The position numbers and the translations under genes are program-made. From NCBI RefSeq assembly GCF_004365705.1, contig NZ_SOBN01000002.1, positions 124,001 through 188,000 of the forward strand: DNA of 64,000 nucleotides. Direction: 5' to 3'. Below are positions 41,955 to 52,117 of this stretch, piece after piece (position 1 is the stretch's first letter; the number at the start of each line of letters is the position of its first letter). This DNA is from Streptomyces sp. 846.5. Lineage in GTDB: Bacteria > Actinomycetota > Actinomycetes > Streptomycetales > Streptomycetaceae. A model generated the notes under the pieces. The model worked only from the letters and a program-made list of their open reading frames with translations, did not search any database and was not told the origin of the DNA.

Positions 41955-42775
41955 GAGGCCGCTTCCCGCTGCTCTGGCTGGCCCTGCACCGCCGCCGCCG
42001 GATGCTGGCCGCCCTCGCCGCCGCCCTGGTCGTCTTCGAGGCACTCATCGTCGTCGTCGCCCGCACCATCGCACCCACCCAGCTGTTCTCCGCAGGCGCG
42101 GGCAGACAGCCCCCAGGCGCGTTCAAGGCGTTCAGCGGCTCCAACGGCGACGTCTCCATCGCCTCCTACCCCGGCCTGCTGGGCGCCGGCCTGGTCCACC
42201 CCTTCTGGATCGCCATCCAACTCACCGCCATCGGCTCCCTCGCCGCCGCGGCCGTCGCCGCGGACGTCGAGTCCGGCACCATCGAACTCCTGATGGTGCG
42301 TCCGCTCTCCCGGATCCGGCTGCTCGCCGAGCGCACCGCCGCCCTGGCCGCCACCGTCGTGCTGCTCAACGCCGCGGCCACGCTCACCATCGCCGCCGGG
42401 GTCGCCCTCTCCCCGCAGTTGCACCGGGCGGTCCCGCTCAGCGGAGTGTTCATCGCCGGGCTGCTCGGCTGCGGCTTCTGCCTGTCCCTGACCGGCCCCG
42501 CCCTCGCGGTCTCGGCCGCCGGCAGCCGGCGCGCGCAGGTCGTCGGCACCACAGTCGCCCTCGGCGCGGTCGGATTCGCCGTCAACTTCATCGCGCAGGC
42601 CTGGTCGCCCGCTGCTCCGCTGCGCTTCGTCACACCCTTCCACTACTACACGCCCGGCGACGCCCTGGCCCACGGCACCGTGCCCTGGCTCTCCCTCACC
42701 GTCCTCGCCGCCGTCGGCGTCACCGGCCTGGCCGCGGCCACGGCCCTGCTGACCCGCCGCGACCTCGCCCGCTGA
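41951..42775 (+). CDS. ABC-2 type transporter permease
   Basis: The 274-residue protein has six predicted helices (AALAAALVVFEALIVVVA; IAIQLTAIGSLAAAAVAADV; AALAATVVLLNAAATLTIAA; VFIAGLLGCGFCLSLTGPAL; VGTTVALGAVGFAVNFIAQA; LSLTVLAAVGVTGLAAATAL). It carries the ABC-2 motif VESGTIELLMVRPLSRIRLL after helix 2. It shares an ATGA overlap with the ATPase gene. The pair should form a dimeric exporter; its cargo cannot be told. Confidence 0.88.
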
Positions 42776-42807
42776 AACCGGCGGTCACACCTGAGGCGGG
42801 CACAAGT

Positions 42808-42853
42808 CGAGCCCCGTGCGGGCGTCGCATCGGCGACGCCCGCACGGGGCTCG
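42808..42853. terminator. bidirectional stem-loop terminator
   Basis: Perfect 21-bp arms around ATCG lie between convergent genes ending at 42775 and 42864. Confidence 0.9.
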
Positions 42854-42863
42854 GGGGCCGGCT

Positions 42864-43487
42864 TCAGCGCAGCCAGCCGTTGCGGCTGACGAAGGGCAGC
42901 CGGGCCCACAGCTTGCCGAGGCTGAAGGCGGTGCCGGAGGCGCTGACCGCGAGGGCGATCATGATGGCGGCGAACATGACGTGGTAGTCGACGACCGGGT
43001 TGCTGGACATGGTCGCCGCACCGGTCGAGGTGTGCCGGGCGAGCGGCCATTCGGCCATCCACATGAAGGCCATCATCGCGGTCCCGGCGGCGGCGGTGAG
43101 CTTCAGCGCGACACCACTGACCAGGCCGATGCCGATGCCGAGCAGGCCGAGCATGAACAGCCAGTCGACCAGGCCGTTACCGGCCCAGGAGTGGAAGGTC
43201 GACTCCATCGGGCCGGCCGAGACGCCCTTGAGGAATCCCTTGGTCGGCGAGCCGCCGTTGACCCAGCTCTTGGCGGCAGGGGTGGCGTACCCCCAGCCGA
43301 AGGCCTTGTCGAAGAAGGCCCACAGGAAGACGAAGCCGAGCAGGGTCCGGGTGGCGGCCAAGACGTACGCGGCCGTGGTGCTCGTCACGACGGACTCGGA
43401 GGTCTCCGCGACCGCCGGACTGACGCTCCGGTGCCAGGTCGGGAAGTGGAAGCGGAGGTGCTGCTGCGGGTTCTGGTGGAGTGCCAT
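42864..43487 (-). CDS. DoxX-family membrane protein
   Basis: The 207-residue protein has four membrane helices (YVLAATRTLLGFVFLWAFFDK; LVDWLFMLGLLGIGIGLVSGV; AAAGTAMMAFMWMAEW; VMFAAIMIALAVSASGTAF). It has the DoxX signature LRLLLGFVFLWAFFDK-like stretch and WFMLGLLGIG. The name-giving member is a subunit of archaeal thiosulfate:quinone oxidoreductase, and actinobacterial relatives link to redox stress. AAGGA precedes the ATG. A 15-bp palindrome lies 97 bp upstream. Confidence 0.85.
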   Translation of the reverse strand: MALHQNPQQHLRFHFPTWHRSVSPAVAETSESVVTSTTAAYVLAATRTLLGFVFLWAFFDKAFGWGYATPAAKSWVNGGSPTKGFLKGVSAGPMESTFHSWAGNGLVDWLFMLGLLGIGIGLVSGVALKLTAAAGTAMMAFMWMAEWPLARHTSTGAATMSSNPVVDYHVMFAAIMIALAVSASGTAFSLGKLWARLPFVSRNGWLR

Positions 43488-43584
43488 GGTGCCCGTTCCT
43501 TCCGGTCATGGGGCAGGTTATCAATGCACCTTCAATGTCCCGCTGTGGCAAGGCAGTTCGCAGAGGGCGAGCGGCCCTGACGGA

Positions 43585-43599
43585 GGGCCCGAAGGTCCC
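43585..43599. promoter_or_regulatory. DosR-type box, 15-bp form
   Basis: GGGCCCGAAGGTCCC lies 97 bp before the DoxX gene. It has one base more in the centre than the 14-bp boxes. Confidence 0.5.
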
Positions 43600-43610
43600 G
43601 TTCCCGACGG

Positions 43611-43943
43611 TCAGCACGCCTCCGGTCGGGCCCCGGGGGTCTCGGCGAGCGCCTGCTCCGCGACCGCCGCCAGACGCTGCGACTGACGGCACAGGAAAGC
43701 TCCCTCGGCATGCCATCGGGTCAGTGCCCTGCGGTGCCGGCGGGACGGCAGCCTCCCGTGCCAGTCCTGCACGGCGAGGCGCAGACAGGTGTCCTCGACG
43801 ACGGCGGCCATGAGGGCGGGACTCTCCAGGACCGCGACGAGTCGCACCGTGGACCTGACGCAGTACAGGTAGATGCGGGCGTCCTGGATCGACCGGCCCC
43901 CGATTGAGAGGGGATCAGGTGTCCACCCGTCAAACTCCTTCAT
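43611..43943 (-). CDS. hypothetical protein
   Basis: The 110-residue protein begins after AAGGGGG. Its pattern is IYLYCVRSTVRLVAVLESPALMAAVVEDTCLRLAVQDWHGRLPSRR split by a short loop, then a helix with WHAEGAFLCRQSQRLAAVAEQAL. There is no membrane segment. The family was not recognised. Its position between DoxX and pflA, and a 15-bp DosR-like palindrome 74 bp upstream, place it in the hypoxic set. Confidence 0.6.
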   Translation of the reverse strand: MKEFDGWTPDPLSIGGRSIQDARIYLYCVRSTVRLVAVLESPALMAAVVEDTCLRLAVQDWHGRLPSRRHRRALTRWHAEGAFLCRQSQRLAAVAEQALAETPGARPEAC

Positions 43944-44017
43944 TGCGTGCCCCCTTGAGGTCTCACGTCGCCTTACTGCTCATCTCCACGATGTGCCGTG
44001 ACCGGTCTCGGCCACGA

Positions 44018-44032
44018 GGGCCCGCAGGTCCC
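44018..44032. promoter_or_regulatory. DosR-type box, 15-bp form
   Basis: GGGCCCGCAGGTCCC lies 74 bp before the hypothetical gene at 43943. Confidence 0.45.
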
Positions 44033-44082
44033 GCGGCAGGCCCGAACGGCCCCTGCCGGGGAGGGACCTCCGACAGGACGTG

Positions 44083-44856
44083 TCAGTACGCCTTCAGTCC
44101 GTGGTCGCGGAACTGCCCGCGCACGCGCTCGACCAGGTCGGTGTCCGGCAGCGGGGTGTCGGCCAGCGGGAAGGGGATGCCGAGGGCCTCGTACTTGGGG
44201 GCGCCCAGCTTGTGGAAGGGCAGCACGTCGACCTGTTCGACGTTGCCCAGACCGGCCACGAACCCGGCCAGGCCCTCGATCGCCTCCACGTCGTCGGTCC
44301 AGCCCGGGACCAGGACGTAGCGGATCCGGGTCGGGACGCCCAGACGGTTCAGGCGGGTGGCGAAGTTGAGCGTGGGTCCCAGTTGACGGCTGGTCAGTTT
44401 CCGGTAGGTGGCGAGGTCGAAGGACTTGATGTCGAGCAGGACCAGGTCGGTGTCGGCGAGCAGCCGGTCGTCGGCCGCGGCGCCGAGGAAGCCCGAGGTG
44501 TCCAGAGCGGTGTGCAGTCCCTGTTCCTTGCAGCGACGGAGGACCTCGGCGGTGAAGGCGTGCTGGAGCAGCGGCTCGCCCCCGGTCAGGGTCACCCCGC
44601 CGCCCGCGGCCCGGACGAACGCGGCGTGCCTGCCGATCAGCTCCATGACCTCGTCGACGCTCATCGGCGTGCCGTCCCGCATGTGCCAGCTGTCCGGATT
44701 GGCGCAGTACAGGCAGCGCAGCGGGCAACCGGACAGGAAGAGCACGAACCGGGTCCCGGGCCCGTCCACACCGGTGGACAGGTCCCAGGAGTGGATCCGG
44801 CCCGTCGGCACCACGCCCGTCGGCGCCTCGCCAGCCGTCACGACGCCTTCCATCAC
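44083..44856 (-). CDS. pflA: pyruvate formate-lyase activating enzyme
   Basis: The 257-residue radical-SAM enzyme has the cluster motif C44-x3-C48-x2-C51 ([10 protein letters not shown]). The SAM-binding glycines [13 protein letters not shown] and DTSGFLG follow, with VLLDIKSFD and the C-terminal [17 protein letters not shown]. It places the glycyl radical on PflB. Its GTG start overlaps the pflB stop (GTGA), and an ATG follows immediately. No FocA-type formate channel is present nearby. Confidence 0.94.
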   Translation of the reverse strand: MMEGVVTAGEAPTGVVPTGRIHSWDLSTGVDGPGTRFVLFLSGCPLRCLYCANPDSWHMRDGTPMSVDEVMELIGRHAAFVRAAGGGVTLTGGEPLLQHAFTAEVLRRCKEQGLHTALDTSGFLGAAADDRLLADTDLVLLDIKSFDLATYRKLTSRQLGPTLNFATRLNRLGVPTRIRYVLVPGWTDDVEAIEGLAGFVAGLGNVEQVDVLPFHKLGAPKYEALGIPFPLADTPLPDTDLVERVRGQFRDHGLKAY

Positions 44857-47117
44857 AAAGCGCCGTGGAAGGTGCGACTGATCACGTCGAGCTGCTGCTC
44901 GCGGGTCAGCCGGACGAAGTTGACGGCGTATCCGGAGACCCGAATGGTCAGGTCCGGGTAGTTCTCCGGGTGCTCCATGGCGTCCTGGAGGGTGAACCGG
45001 TCCAGCACGTTGACATTGAGGTGGTAGCCGCCGGACGCGGTGTACGCGTCGAGGATGCCCACCAGGTTGCCGGCCCGCTCGGCCGGGTCGTGGCCGAGGC
45101 CCTCGGGAGTGACCGTGGAGGTCAGCGAGATGCCGTCACGTGCCTGGTCGTACGGGATCTTCGCCACCGAGAGGGCTGAGGCGGCCATGCCGTGGCGGTC
45201 CCGGCCGTTCATCGGGTTGGCGCCGGGCGCGAAGGGGGCTCCGGCGCGGCGGCCGTCGGGGGTGTTGCCGGTGTGATTGCCGTAGACCACGTTGGAGGTG
45301 ATGGTGAGCACCGACTGGGTGTGCACCGCGCCCCGGTAGGTCGGGTGGCGGCGTACCTTGGCCATGAAGGAGCGCACCAGTTCCACCGCGATCCCGTCGG
45401 CCCGGTCGTCGTTGTTGCCGTACGCGGGGTAGTCGCCCTCCACGGCGTAGTCGACGGCCATGCCGCTCTGGTCGCGGATCACCTTGACCCGGGCGTACTT
45501 CACGGCGGACAGGCTGTCGGCGGCCACCGACAGGCCGGCGATGCCGCAGGCCATCCAGCGGTGCACCGGGTAGTCGTGGAGTGCCATCTCCAGGCGCTCG
45601 TAGGCGTACTTGTCGTGCATGTAGTGGATCACGTTGAGGGCGTTGACGTAGAGCTCGGCGAGCCAGTCAAGGGTGCGGTCGTAGGCGGCGTACAGCGTCT
45701 CGTAGTCCAGGTACTCCCCCATCAGCGGGACCGAGGGCGGGGCGACCTGGACGCCGCTGACCTCGTCGCGCCCGCCGTTGACCGCATACAGCAGGGCCTT
45801 GGCCAGGTTCACCCGGGCGCCGAAGAACTGCATCTGCCGGCCCACCCTCATCGCCGACACGCAGCAGGCGATGGCGGTGTCGTCACCGGTGACCGGGCGC
45901 ATCAACTCGTCGGACTCGTACTGGATCGAGGAGGTGTCGATGGACACCTGGGCGCAGAACCGCTTGAAGGGCTCGGGCAGGCGCGGCGACCACAGCACGG
46001 TCAGGTTCGGCTCCGGGGCCGGACCCAGGTTGTAGAGGGTCTGCAGGAACCGGAACGAGGTACGGGTGACCAGCGGGCGGCCGTCCTCGCCGATGCCGCC
46101 GATGGACTCGGTGACCCAGGTCGGGTCACCGGAGAACAGGGCGTCGTACTCCGGGGTCCGCAGGAACCGCACGATCCGCAGCTTGACAACGAAGTCGTCG
46201 ACGAGCTCCTGCGCCTGACGCTCCGTCAGCAGACCGGCGTCCAGATCGCGCTGGAGGTAGACGTCGAGGAAGGTGGAGGTACGGCCCAGCGACATGGCCG
46301 CGCCGTTCTGCTCCTTCACCGCGGCGAGGTAGCCCAGGTAGAGCCACTGGATCGCCTCGCGGGCGGTGGCGGCGGGCCGGGAGACGTCGCAGCCGTAGCC
46401 GGCCGCCATCTGCTCCAGTTCGCCCAATGCCTTGATCTGCTCGGCGAGCTCCTCGCGGTCGCGGATGACCTCGGCGGTCGAGTCGTGGTGGTCCAGCCGG
46501 GCGCGTTCGGCTCGCTTGGCCAGGATCAGGGCGGTGGTGCCGTACAGGGCGACGCGCCGGTAGTCGCCGATGATCCGGCCGCGGCCGTAGGCGTCGGGCA
46601 GTCCGGTGACGATCCCGGCCTTGCGGGCACGGAGCATCTCCGGGGTGTAGGCGTCGAAGACACCGTCGTTGTGGGTCTTGCGGTACTGGGTGAAGACCCG
46701 CTCCAGCTCCGGCGGCACCGGGTAGCCGTAGGTGGCCAGAGCTCCCGCCACCATGCGCCAACCGCCGAAGGGCATGATCGCGCGCTTCAGCGGGGCGTCG
46801 GTCTGCAGGCCGACGATGAGTTCGCGGTCACGGTCGATGTATCCGGGCCGGTGCGCGGTGATCGTGGAAGGAGTGGTGGCGTCGATGTCCAGGACACCCT
46901 TGCGCCGCTCCTCCGGGAACAGCGCGGTGATCCTGCCCCACACCGCGGCGGTGCGCACGGTGGGCCCGGCCAGGAAGGTGCCGTCGCCCTCGTAGGGGGT
47001 GTAGTTGGCCTGGATGAAGCCGCGAACGTCGATCCGCTCGCGCCAGGCGGTGCCGGTGAAGCCGCGCCAGGCGTCCTGCGTGGATCCGGTGGTCGGACGG
47101 GTGGCCGTGGTCGTCAT
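44853..47117 (-). CDS. pflB: formate C-acetyltransferase (pyruvate formate-lyase)
   Basis: The 754-residue glycyl-radical enzyme converts pyruvate + CoA to acetyl-CoA + formate. The catalytic pair Cys418-Cys419 ([11 protein letters not shown]) matches E. coli numbering, and the radical site is Gly729 in [15 protein letters not shown] precedes the ATG. The enzyme is oxygen-sensitive, so expression only makes sense in oxygen-poor cells. It is translationally coupled to pflA. A DosR-type palindrome lies 112 bp upstream. Confidence 0.95.
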   Translation of the reverse strand: MTTTATRPTTGSTQDAWRGFTGTAWRERIDVRGFIQANYTPYEGDGTFLAGPTVRTAAVWGRITALFPEERRKGVLDIDATTPSTITAHRPGYIDRDRELIVGLQTDAPLKRAIMPFGGWRMVAGALATYGYPVPPELERVFTQYRKTHNDGVFDAYTPEMLRARKAGIVTGLPDAYGRGRIIGDYRRVALYGTTALILAKRAERARLDHHDSTAEVIRDREELAEQIKALGELEQMAAGYGCDVSRPAATAREAIQWLYLGYLAAVKEQNGAAMSLGRTSTFLDVYLQRDLDAGLLTERQAQELVDDFVVKLRIVRFLRTPEYDALFSGDPTWVTESIGGIGEDGRPLVTRTSFRFLQTLYNLGPAPEPNLTVLWSPRLPEPFKRFCAQVSIDTSSIQYESDELMRPVTGDDTAIACCVSAMRVGRQMQFFGARVNLAKALLYAVNGGRDEVSGVQVAPPSVPLMGEYLDYETLYAAYDRTLDWLAELYVNALNVIHYMHDKYAYERLEMALHDYPVHRWMACGIAGLSVAADSLSAVKYARVKVIRDQSGMAVDYAVEGDYPAYGNNDDRADGIAVELVRSFMAKVRRHPTYRGAVHTQSVLTITSNVVYGNHTGNTPDGRRAGAPFAPGANPMNGRDRHGMAASALSVAKIPYDQARDGISLTSTVTPEGLGHDPAERAGNLVGILDAYTASGGYHLNVNVLDRFTLQDAMEHPENYPDLTIRVSGYAVNFVRLTREQQLDVISRTFHGAL

Positions 47118-47229
47118 GACTGCTCCTGTGATGGGGATCTTCGATCGCTCGGCGCGGCTGGTTCTGGCCTCTGCGGTCCATCGTCGCCTCGCGCGGGACA
47201 TCAGCAGCAGTGCCCACCGGGCCCTTCCC

Positions 47230-47244
47230 GGGTCCGTTGGTCCC
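47230..47244. promoter_or_regulatory. DosR-type box, 15-bp form
   Basis: GGGTCCGTTGGTCCC lies 112 bp before pflB on the minus strand. Confidence 0.5.
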
Positions 47245-47282
47245 TACCGGCGGACGGCCGAACGGATCATCCGCCGCCCAGG

Positions 47283-49928
47283 TCAGGCGCGGTTGCCGTA
47301 GTACGCCTGACGCATCAGCTGCCGCATGTCCGCGAGCATCGGCATCCGCGGGTTGGCGGGAGCGCACTGGTCCTCGTAGGCGTTCATCACCTGCTGCGGC
47401 AGGGCCGCGATGAACGCGGTCTCCTCCACGCCCGCCTCCTTGAAGGAGGCCGGGATGCCGACCCGCTCGCGCAGTTCCTCCACGGCCACGGCCAGGGACT
47501 CGACGCCCTGCTCGGGCGTGGCGGCGGCCAGGCCGAGCATCCGGGCGATGTCCTGGTAGCGCTGCGGTGCGATGTAGTGCCGGTACTTGGGCCAGCCGGT
47601 GACCTTGGCCGGCTCGGTGCCGTTGTAGCGGATGACATGCGGCAGCAGCAGGGCGTTGGTGCGGCCGTGGGCAACGCCGAAGGTTCCGCCGAGGGTGTGC
47701 GCCATGGCGTGGACCACGCCGAGGAAGGCCGAGCCGAAGGCCATCCCGGCGATGGTGCCGGCGTTGTGCATCCTCTCCCTGGCCTCCAGGTCGTGCGTAC
47801 CGTCGGTGACGGCCCGCTCCAGGTTCTCGAAGATCAGGCGGATGCCGTGCAGGGCCAGCCCGTCGGTGAAGTCGTTGGCGTACACCGACACATAGGTCTC
47901 GATGCAGTGCGTCAGCGCGTCGAAACCGGTGTCGGCGGTGACGGCCCGCGGCAGGCCCGTGGTCAGCGCCGGGTCGCAGATCGCGACGCTCGGGGTGAGC
48001 GCGTAGTCGGCCAGCGGGAACTTCTGGCCCGTCCGGGTGTCGGTGATGACCGCGAAGGGGGTGACCTCGGACCCGGTGCCCGAGGTGGTCGGTATGCACA
48101 CCAGCTTGGCCTTCACACCCAGGTCGGGGAAGGTGAAGGCACGCTTGCGGATGTCGAAGAACTTCTCCTTCAGGTCCGCGAAGTCGACCTCCGGGTGCTC
48201 GTACATCAGCCACATGACCTTGGCCGCGTCCATCGGCGAGCCGCCTCCCAGCGCGATGATGGTGTCGGGCTGGAAGCCGTGCATCAGCTCGGCGCCCCTG
48301 GCGACGGTGTCGGTGCTGGGATTGGGCTCGACGTAGTCGATGACCCTCACCTCGCACGGTTCGCTGCGCCGGTCCAGGATGGTGCGGATCCGCTCCAGAT
48401 GGCCGATCTCGACCATGGTGCGGTCGGTGACGACAACCACCTTGTGGACCTCGCGCATGTCGGCCAGGTAGGTGGTGGAGTTGCGCTCGAAGAAGATCCT
48501 CGGCGGGACCTTGAACCACTGCAGGTTGGTGTTGCGGCGCCCGATCCGCTTGATGGTCAGCAGATGGGAGGCCGTGACATTGCCCGCCACCGCGTTGTGC
48601 CCGTAACTGCCGCAGCCCAGCGTGAGCGAGGGCGGGAAGGCGTTGTAGACGTCGCCGATGCCGCCCTGCGAGCTGGGCGCGTTCCAGACGATCCGGCACG
48701 CCTTGACGGCATGGCCGAACTCCTCGACCAGCGCGGCGTCCTCGGTGTGGATGGCGGCGCTGTGGCCGAGGCCGTGGAACTCGACCATCTGCGCCGCGAG
48801 CCGCAGGCCCTCGCCGCGGTCAGCGGCGCGCAGCACGGCCAGGACCGGGCAGAGCTTCTCCCGGGTCAGGGGCTCGTCCCGGCCCACCTCGGAGACCTCG
48901 GCCAGGATGATCGAGGTCTCCGGCGGGACGGTGAAACCGGCGGCCTGCGCGATCTCCGCCGCCGAGCGGCCGACCACGGCGGCGTTCAGCGCGGCTCCGG
49001 CGCAGTTCCGGTCCGGTCCCGTGCCGAAGAGGTGGCGCTCCAGGGCGGCCTTCTCGTCCGCGGTCGCCAGATGGGCCTTGAGGGTGCGGAACTCGGCCAG
49101 TGCCGCGTCGTAGATCTCCGCGTCCAGGATCACCGCCTGCTCGGAGGCGCAGATCATGCCGTTGTCGAAGGACTTGGACAGCACGATGTCGTTGGCCGCG
49201 CGCTTGAGGTCGGCGCTCTGCTCCACATAGGCGGGGACGTTGCCCGCGCCCACGCCCAGGGCGGGCTTGCCGCAGGAGTAGGCGGCCCGCACCATGGCGT
49301 TGCCGCCGGTGGCCAGGATGGTGGCGACCCCCGGGTGGTTCATCAGCGCCGAAGTGGCCTGCATCGACGGCCGCTCGATCCACTGCACGCAGTGCTCCGG
49401 GGCGCCTGCGTTGACCGCCGCGTCACGTACGATCCTGGCCGCCTCGGCAGAACAGCGCTGCGCGGCGGGGTGGAAGCCGAACACGATGGGATTGCGGGTC
49501 TTCAGCGCCATCAGCGCCTTGAAGATGGTGGTGGAGGTCGGGTTGGTCACCGGTGTCACCCCCGCGACGACACCGACCGGCTCGGCGATGTCCACGATCC
49601 CGTCGATCTCGTCACGGCGGACCACCCCGACCGTCTTCAGGCCGGCCATGGAGTGGGCGATGTTCTCGCAGGCGAAGACGTTCTTCACGGCCTTGTCCTC
49701 GAACACCCCCCGTCCGGTCTCCTCCACGGCCATCGCCGCCAGCCGGGTGTGCGCGGCGAGCGCCGCCAGCGACGCCTTCTTCACGATGCAGTCCACCAGC
49801 TCCTGGCTGAAGTCGGCGTACTCGTCCAGCGCCGCCAGGGCGTTGCGAACCAGGGAGTCCACCTCGTCCACGACATAGTCCGGGGTGTCGGCGGGCGCGT
49901 CGGCGAGAACCTGCGGGGACCGGGGCAT
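47283..49928 (-). CDS. adhE: bifunctional acetaldehyde-CoA/alcohol dehydrogenase
   Basis: The 881-residue AdhE reduces acetyl-CoA to ethanol with 2 NADH. The N-terminal aldehyde dehydrogenase half has nucleophile Cys260 (FDNGMICASEQAV) and GVGAGNVPAYV. The C-terminal iron-type alcohol dehydrogenase half has GGGSPMDAAKVMWL, TTSGTGSEVTPFAV, and metal ligands in DALTHCIE, GVVHAMAHTLGG and VAHGRTN. It matches the usual 870-890 residues. It stands 165 bp upstream of pflB, so the two probably have separate promoters. Confidence 0.95.
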   Translation of the reverse strand: MPRSPQVLADAPADTPDYVVDEVDSLVRNALAALDEYADFSQELVDCIVKKASLAALAAHTRLAAMAVEETGRGVFEDKAVKNVFACENIAHSMAGLKTVGVVRRDEIDGIVDIAEPVGVVAGVTPVTNPTSTTIFKALMALKTRNPIVFGFHPAAQRCSAEAARIVRDAAVNAGAPEHCVQWIERPSMQATSALMNHPGVATILATGGNAMVRAAYSCGKPALGVGAGNVPAYVEQSADLKRAANDIVLSKSFDNGMICASEQAVILDAEIYDAALAEFRTLKAHLATADEKAALERHLFGTGPDRNCAGAALNAAVVGRSAAEIAQAAGFTVPPETSIILAEVSEVGRDEPLTREKLCPVLAVLRAADRGEGLRLAAQMVEFHGLGHSAAIHTEDAALVEEFGHAVKACRIVWNAPSSQGGIGDVYNAFPPSLTLGCGSYGHNAVAGNVTASHLLTIKRIGRRNTNLQWFKVPPRIFFERNSTTYLADMREVHKVVVVTDRTMVEIGHLERIRTILDRRSEPCEVRVIDYVEPNPSTDTVARGAELMHGFQPDTIIALGGGSPMDAAKVMWLMYEHPEVDFADLKEKFFDIRKRAFTFPDLGVKAKLVCIPTTSGTGSEVTPFAVITDTRTGQKFPLADYALTPSVAICDPALTTGLPRAVTADTGFDALTHCIETYVSVYANDFTDGLALHGIRLIFENLERAVTDGTHDLEARERMHNAGTIAGMAFGSAFLGVVHAMAHTLGGTFGVAHGRTNALLLPHVIRYNGTEPAKVTGWPKYRHYIAPQRYQDIARMLGLAAATPEQGVESLAVAVEELRERVGIPASFKEAGVEETAFIAALPQQVMNAYEDQCAPANPRMPMLADMRQLMRQAYYGNRA

Positions 49929-50026
49929 GGGACGTCTCCAGGGGGCGTCGGGCAGGGAGGACCAGAGCGATCCGTCTGATCCTTTCGAACGGCTCCAGCC
50001 TCCCGCGGCGTGATCGTCCCCAGCGA

Positions 50027-50040
50027 CGGCCGAAGGTCCC
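50027..50040. promoter_or_regulatory. DosR-type box
   Basis: CGGCCGAAGGTCCC lies 98 bp before adhE. The same sequence precedes the nitroreductase at 28146. Confidence 0.55.
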
Positions 50041-50093
50041 TGCCCGTGGGGCTGAAGGGCACCTCCCGGTCCCCGCACGGCTTTCGCCGCAGC

Positions 50094-51068
50094 TCAGGTA
50101 CGTACTGGGGCCGAGGCCCCGACGGCCGCCGTCGCCTGTGGCGAGCGACTGCCCCGGTCCGGACGGATCAGGGTGCCGGTGGTCCCGAGCAGGATGCCGA
50201 GGGCGTCGTCGAGGGGGCCGATGCCCGCGATGCCGCCGGTGCGTTCGACGAAGGCCGCGGCGGCCTCGGCCTTGGGCCGCATGGAGCCCTCGGGCAGCTC
50301 CAGGGCGCGCAGCTCGGCGGGGGTCGCGGTGAGGACCGGGCGGGCGTGGTGGGTGCCGTAGTGGCTGAACACATGGGTGACGTCGGTGAGCACGAGCAGG
50401 ACGTCCGCGTCGAGCTGCTCGGCGAGCAGGGCCGCGGTCCGGTCCTTGTCGATCACGGCCTCGACGCCGCGCAGCAGACCGGTGTCGACGTCCCTGACCA
50501 CGGGCACTCCCCCGCCCCCGGCGCAGATGACCACGGTCCCCTCCGCCAACAGCGCGCGGACAGTCGGCGCCTCCAGGACGGAGCCGGGCCGGGGCGAGGG
50601 GACGACGCGGCGCCAGGAGTCGCCGTCGGCGGCCAGCGTCCAGCCGCGTTCGCGGGCGAGCCGGTCGGCCACGGGCTTGGTGCAGGTCTGGCCGATGAAC
50701 TTGGTGGGGTGCTGGAACGCGGGGTCGGCGGGGTCGACTTCGGTGTGGGTGACCAGGGCGACCACGGTCCGGTCCGGGAGCCTGTTGCGCAGTTCCCGGG
50801 CCAGCAGGGTGCCGATCATGCCCTGGGTCTGGGCGCCGAGGAGGTCCAGGGGGTAGGGGGCCGCCAGGGCGCGGTCGTCCTCGCTCTCCAGGGCGAGCAG
50901 GCCGATCTGCGGGCCGTTCCCATGGGTGACGATCAGCTCGTGGCCGGCCAGGGCGAGTTCGGCCAGCGTGGTGGCGGCCTGGTGCACGTGGACTGCCTGG
51001 ACGGTGGCGTCGGGGTGCTCGCCCCGTTGCAGGAGGGCGTTGCCGCCCAGTGCGGCGACGATGCGCAT
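50094..51068 (-). CDS. arcC: carbamate kinase
   Basis: The 324-residue enzyme turns carbamoyl phosphate + ADP into ATP + NH3 + CO2, the energy-yielding step of the arginine deiminase pathway. Motifs are AALGGNALL, ELIVTHGNGPQIGLLA, TKFIGQTC, AGGGGVPV and AVIDKDRTAALLA. Its ATG stands one base after the arcB stop. It is the last gene of the arcDABC operon. Confidence 0.94.
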   Translation of the reverse strand: MRIVAALGGNALLQRGEHPDATVQAVHVHQAATTLAELALAGHELIVTHGNGPQIGLLALESEDDRALAAPYPLDLLGAQTQGMIGTLLARELRNRLPDRTVVALVTHTEVDPADPAFQHPTKFIGQTCTKPVADRLARERGWTLAADGDSWRRVVPSPRPGSVLEAPTVRALLAEGTVVICAGGGGVPVVRDVDTGLLRGVEAVIDKDRTAALLAEQLDADVLLVLTDVTHVFSHYGTHHARPVLTATPAELRALELPEGSMRPKAEAAAAFVERTGGIAGIGPLDDALGILLGTTGTLIRPDRGSRSPQATAAVGASAPVRT

Positions 51069-51069
51069 C

Positions 51070-52071
51070 TCAGGCTCCCAGGGTGGCGACGAGCACGGCC
51101 TTGATGGTGTGCATGCGGTTCTCGGCCTGGTCGAAGACCAGGGAGGCGGGCGATGCGAAGACCTCGTCGGTGACCTCCAGGCCGTCCAGCCCGTATTGGG
51201 CGAACAGGTCCGCGCCCAGGGCGGTGCTGCGGTCGTGCAGGGCCGGCAGGCAGTGCAGGAACGCGGTGTCCGGGTTGCCGGTGGCGGCCAGGGTCTTGGC
51301 GTTGACCTGGTAGGGCAGGAGCTGGGCGATCCGCTCGGCCCAGGTGTCGGCGCTCTCGCCCATGGACACCCATACGTCGGTGTAGAGGTAGTCCGCGCCG
51401 TGCACGGCCTGCTCCACCTCCTCGGTGAGGGTGATCCGCGCGCCGCTGGTCGAGGCGAGGTCGCGGCAGCGGGCGACCAGGGTGTCGGCGGGCCACAGTG
51501 TCCTGGGGGCGGCGATGCGCACGTCCATGCCCAGCAGGCTGCCCATGGCCAGCAGCGAGTTGGCCGTGTTGTTCCTCGCGTCGCCCAGGTAGCAGTAGGA
51601 GATCTCGGTCAGCGGCTTCTCGCTGTGCTCGCGCATGGTGAAAACGTCGCACAGGCTCTGGGTGGGGTGGCACCGGTCGGTCAGCCCGTTGTAGACCGGG
51701 ACCCCGGCGTGGGCGGCGAGGGTGGTGACGGTCTCCTGGGCGAAGCCGCGGTACTCGATGCCGTCGTACATCCGCCCCAGCACGCGGGCGGTGTCGGCGA
51801 CGGACTCCTTGTGCCCCAGGTGGGAACCGTCCGGGCCGAGGTAGGTGGTGCTGGCGCCCTGGTCGGCGGCGGCGACCTCGAAGGCACAGCGGGTGCGGGT
51901 GGACGCCTTCTCGAAGATCAGGGCGAGGTGGCGGCCGGTCAGGCGCGGGGTCTCGGTGCCGTCGCGCTTGGCGGCCTTGAGTTCGGCGGCCAGGTCCAGG
52001 AGGTGGTGGATCTGCTCGGCGGTGAAGTCCAGCTCGTCCATGTAGTGACGGCCGGTCAGGTCTGTGGTCAT
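51070..52071 (-). CDS. arcB: ornithine carbamoyltransferase, catabolic
   Basis: The 333-residue enzyme has the carbamoyl phosphate motif [16 protein letters not shown], the HPTQ loop ([13 protein letters not shown]) and [10 protein letters not shown]. In this operon it would work in the catabolic direction, phosphorolysing citrulline to ornithine and carbamoyl phosphate. It lies between the deiminase (46 bp upstream) and carbamate kinase. Confidence 0.92.
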   Translation of the reverse strand: MTTDLTGRHYMDELDFTAEQIHHLLDLAAELKAAKRDGTETPRLTGRHLALIFEKASTRTRCAFEVAAADQGASTTYLGPDGSHLGHKESVADTARVLGRMYDGIEYRGFAQETVTTLAAHAGVPVYNGLTDRCHPTQSLCDVFTMREHSEKPLTEISYCYLGDARNNTANSLLAMGSLLGMDVRIAAPRTLWPADTLVARCRDLASTSGARITLTEEVEQAVHGADYLYTDVWVSMGESADTWAERIAQLLPYQVNAKTLAATGNPDTAFLHCLPALHDRSTALGADLFAQYGLDGLEVTDEVFASPASLVFDQAENRMHTIKAVLVATLGA

Positions 52072-52117
52072 CGCAGGCTCCGGGAGATCGTGGTGGGCGG
52101 GTGCGGTCGGGCGGGCT

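Noticed and set aside
44041-44056. CCCGAACGGCCCC as another DosR-type box
   Set aside because: Only one half-site matches; in GC-rich DNA such half-sites are expected by chance.
45192-49979. A 1595-codon open frame on the plus strand opposite pflB and adhE
   Set aside because: It is an antisense shadow produced by high GC at codon position three; pflB and adhE on the other strand show full catalytic motifs.
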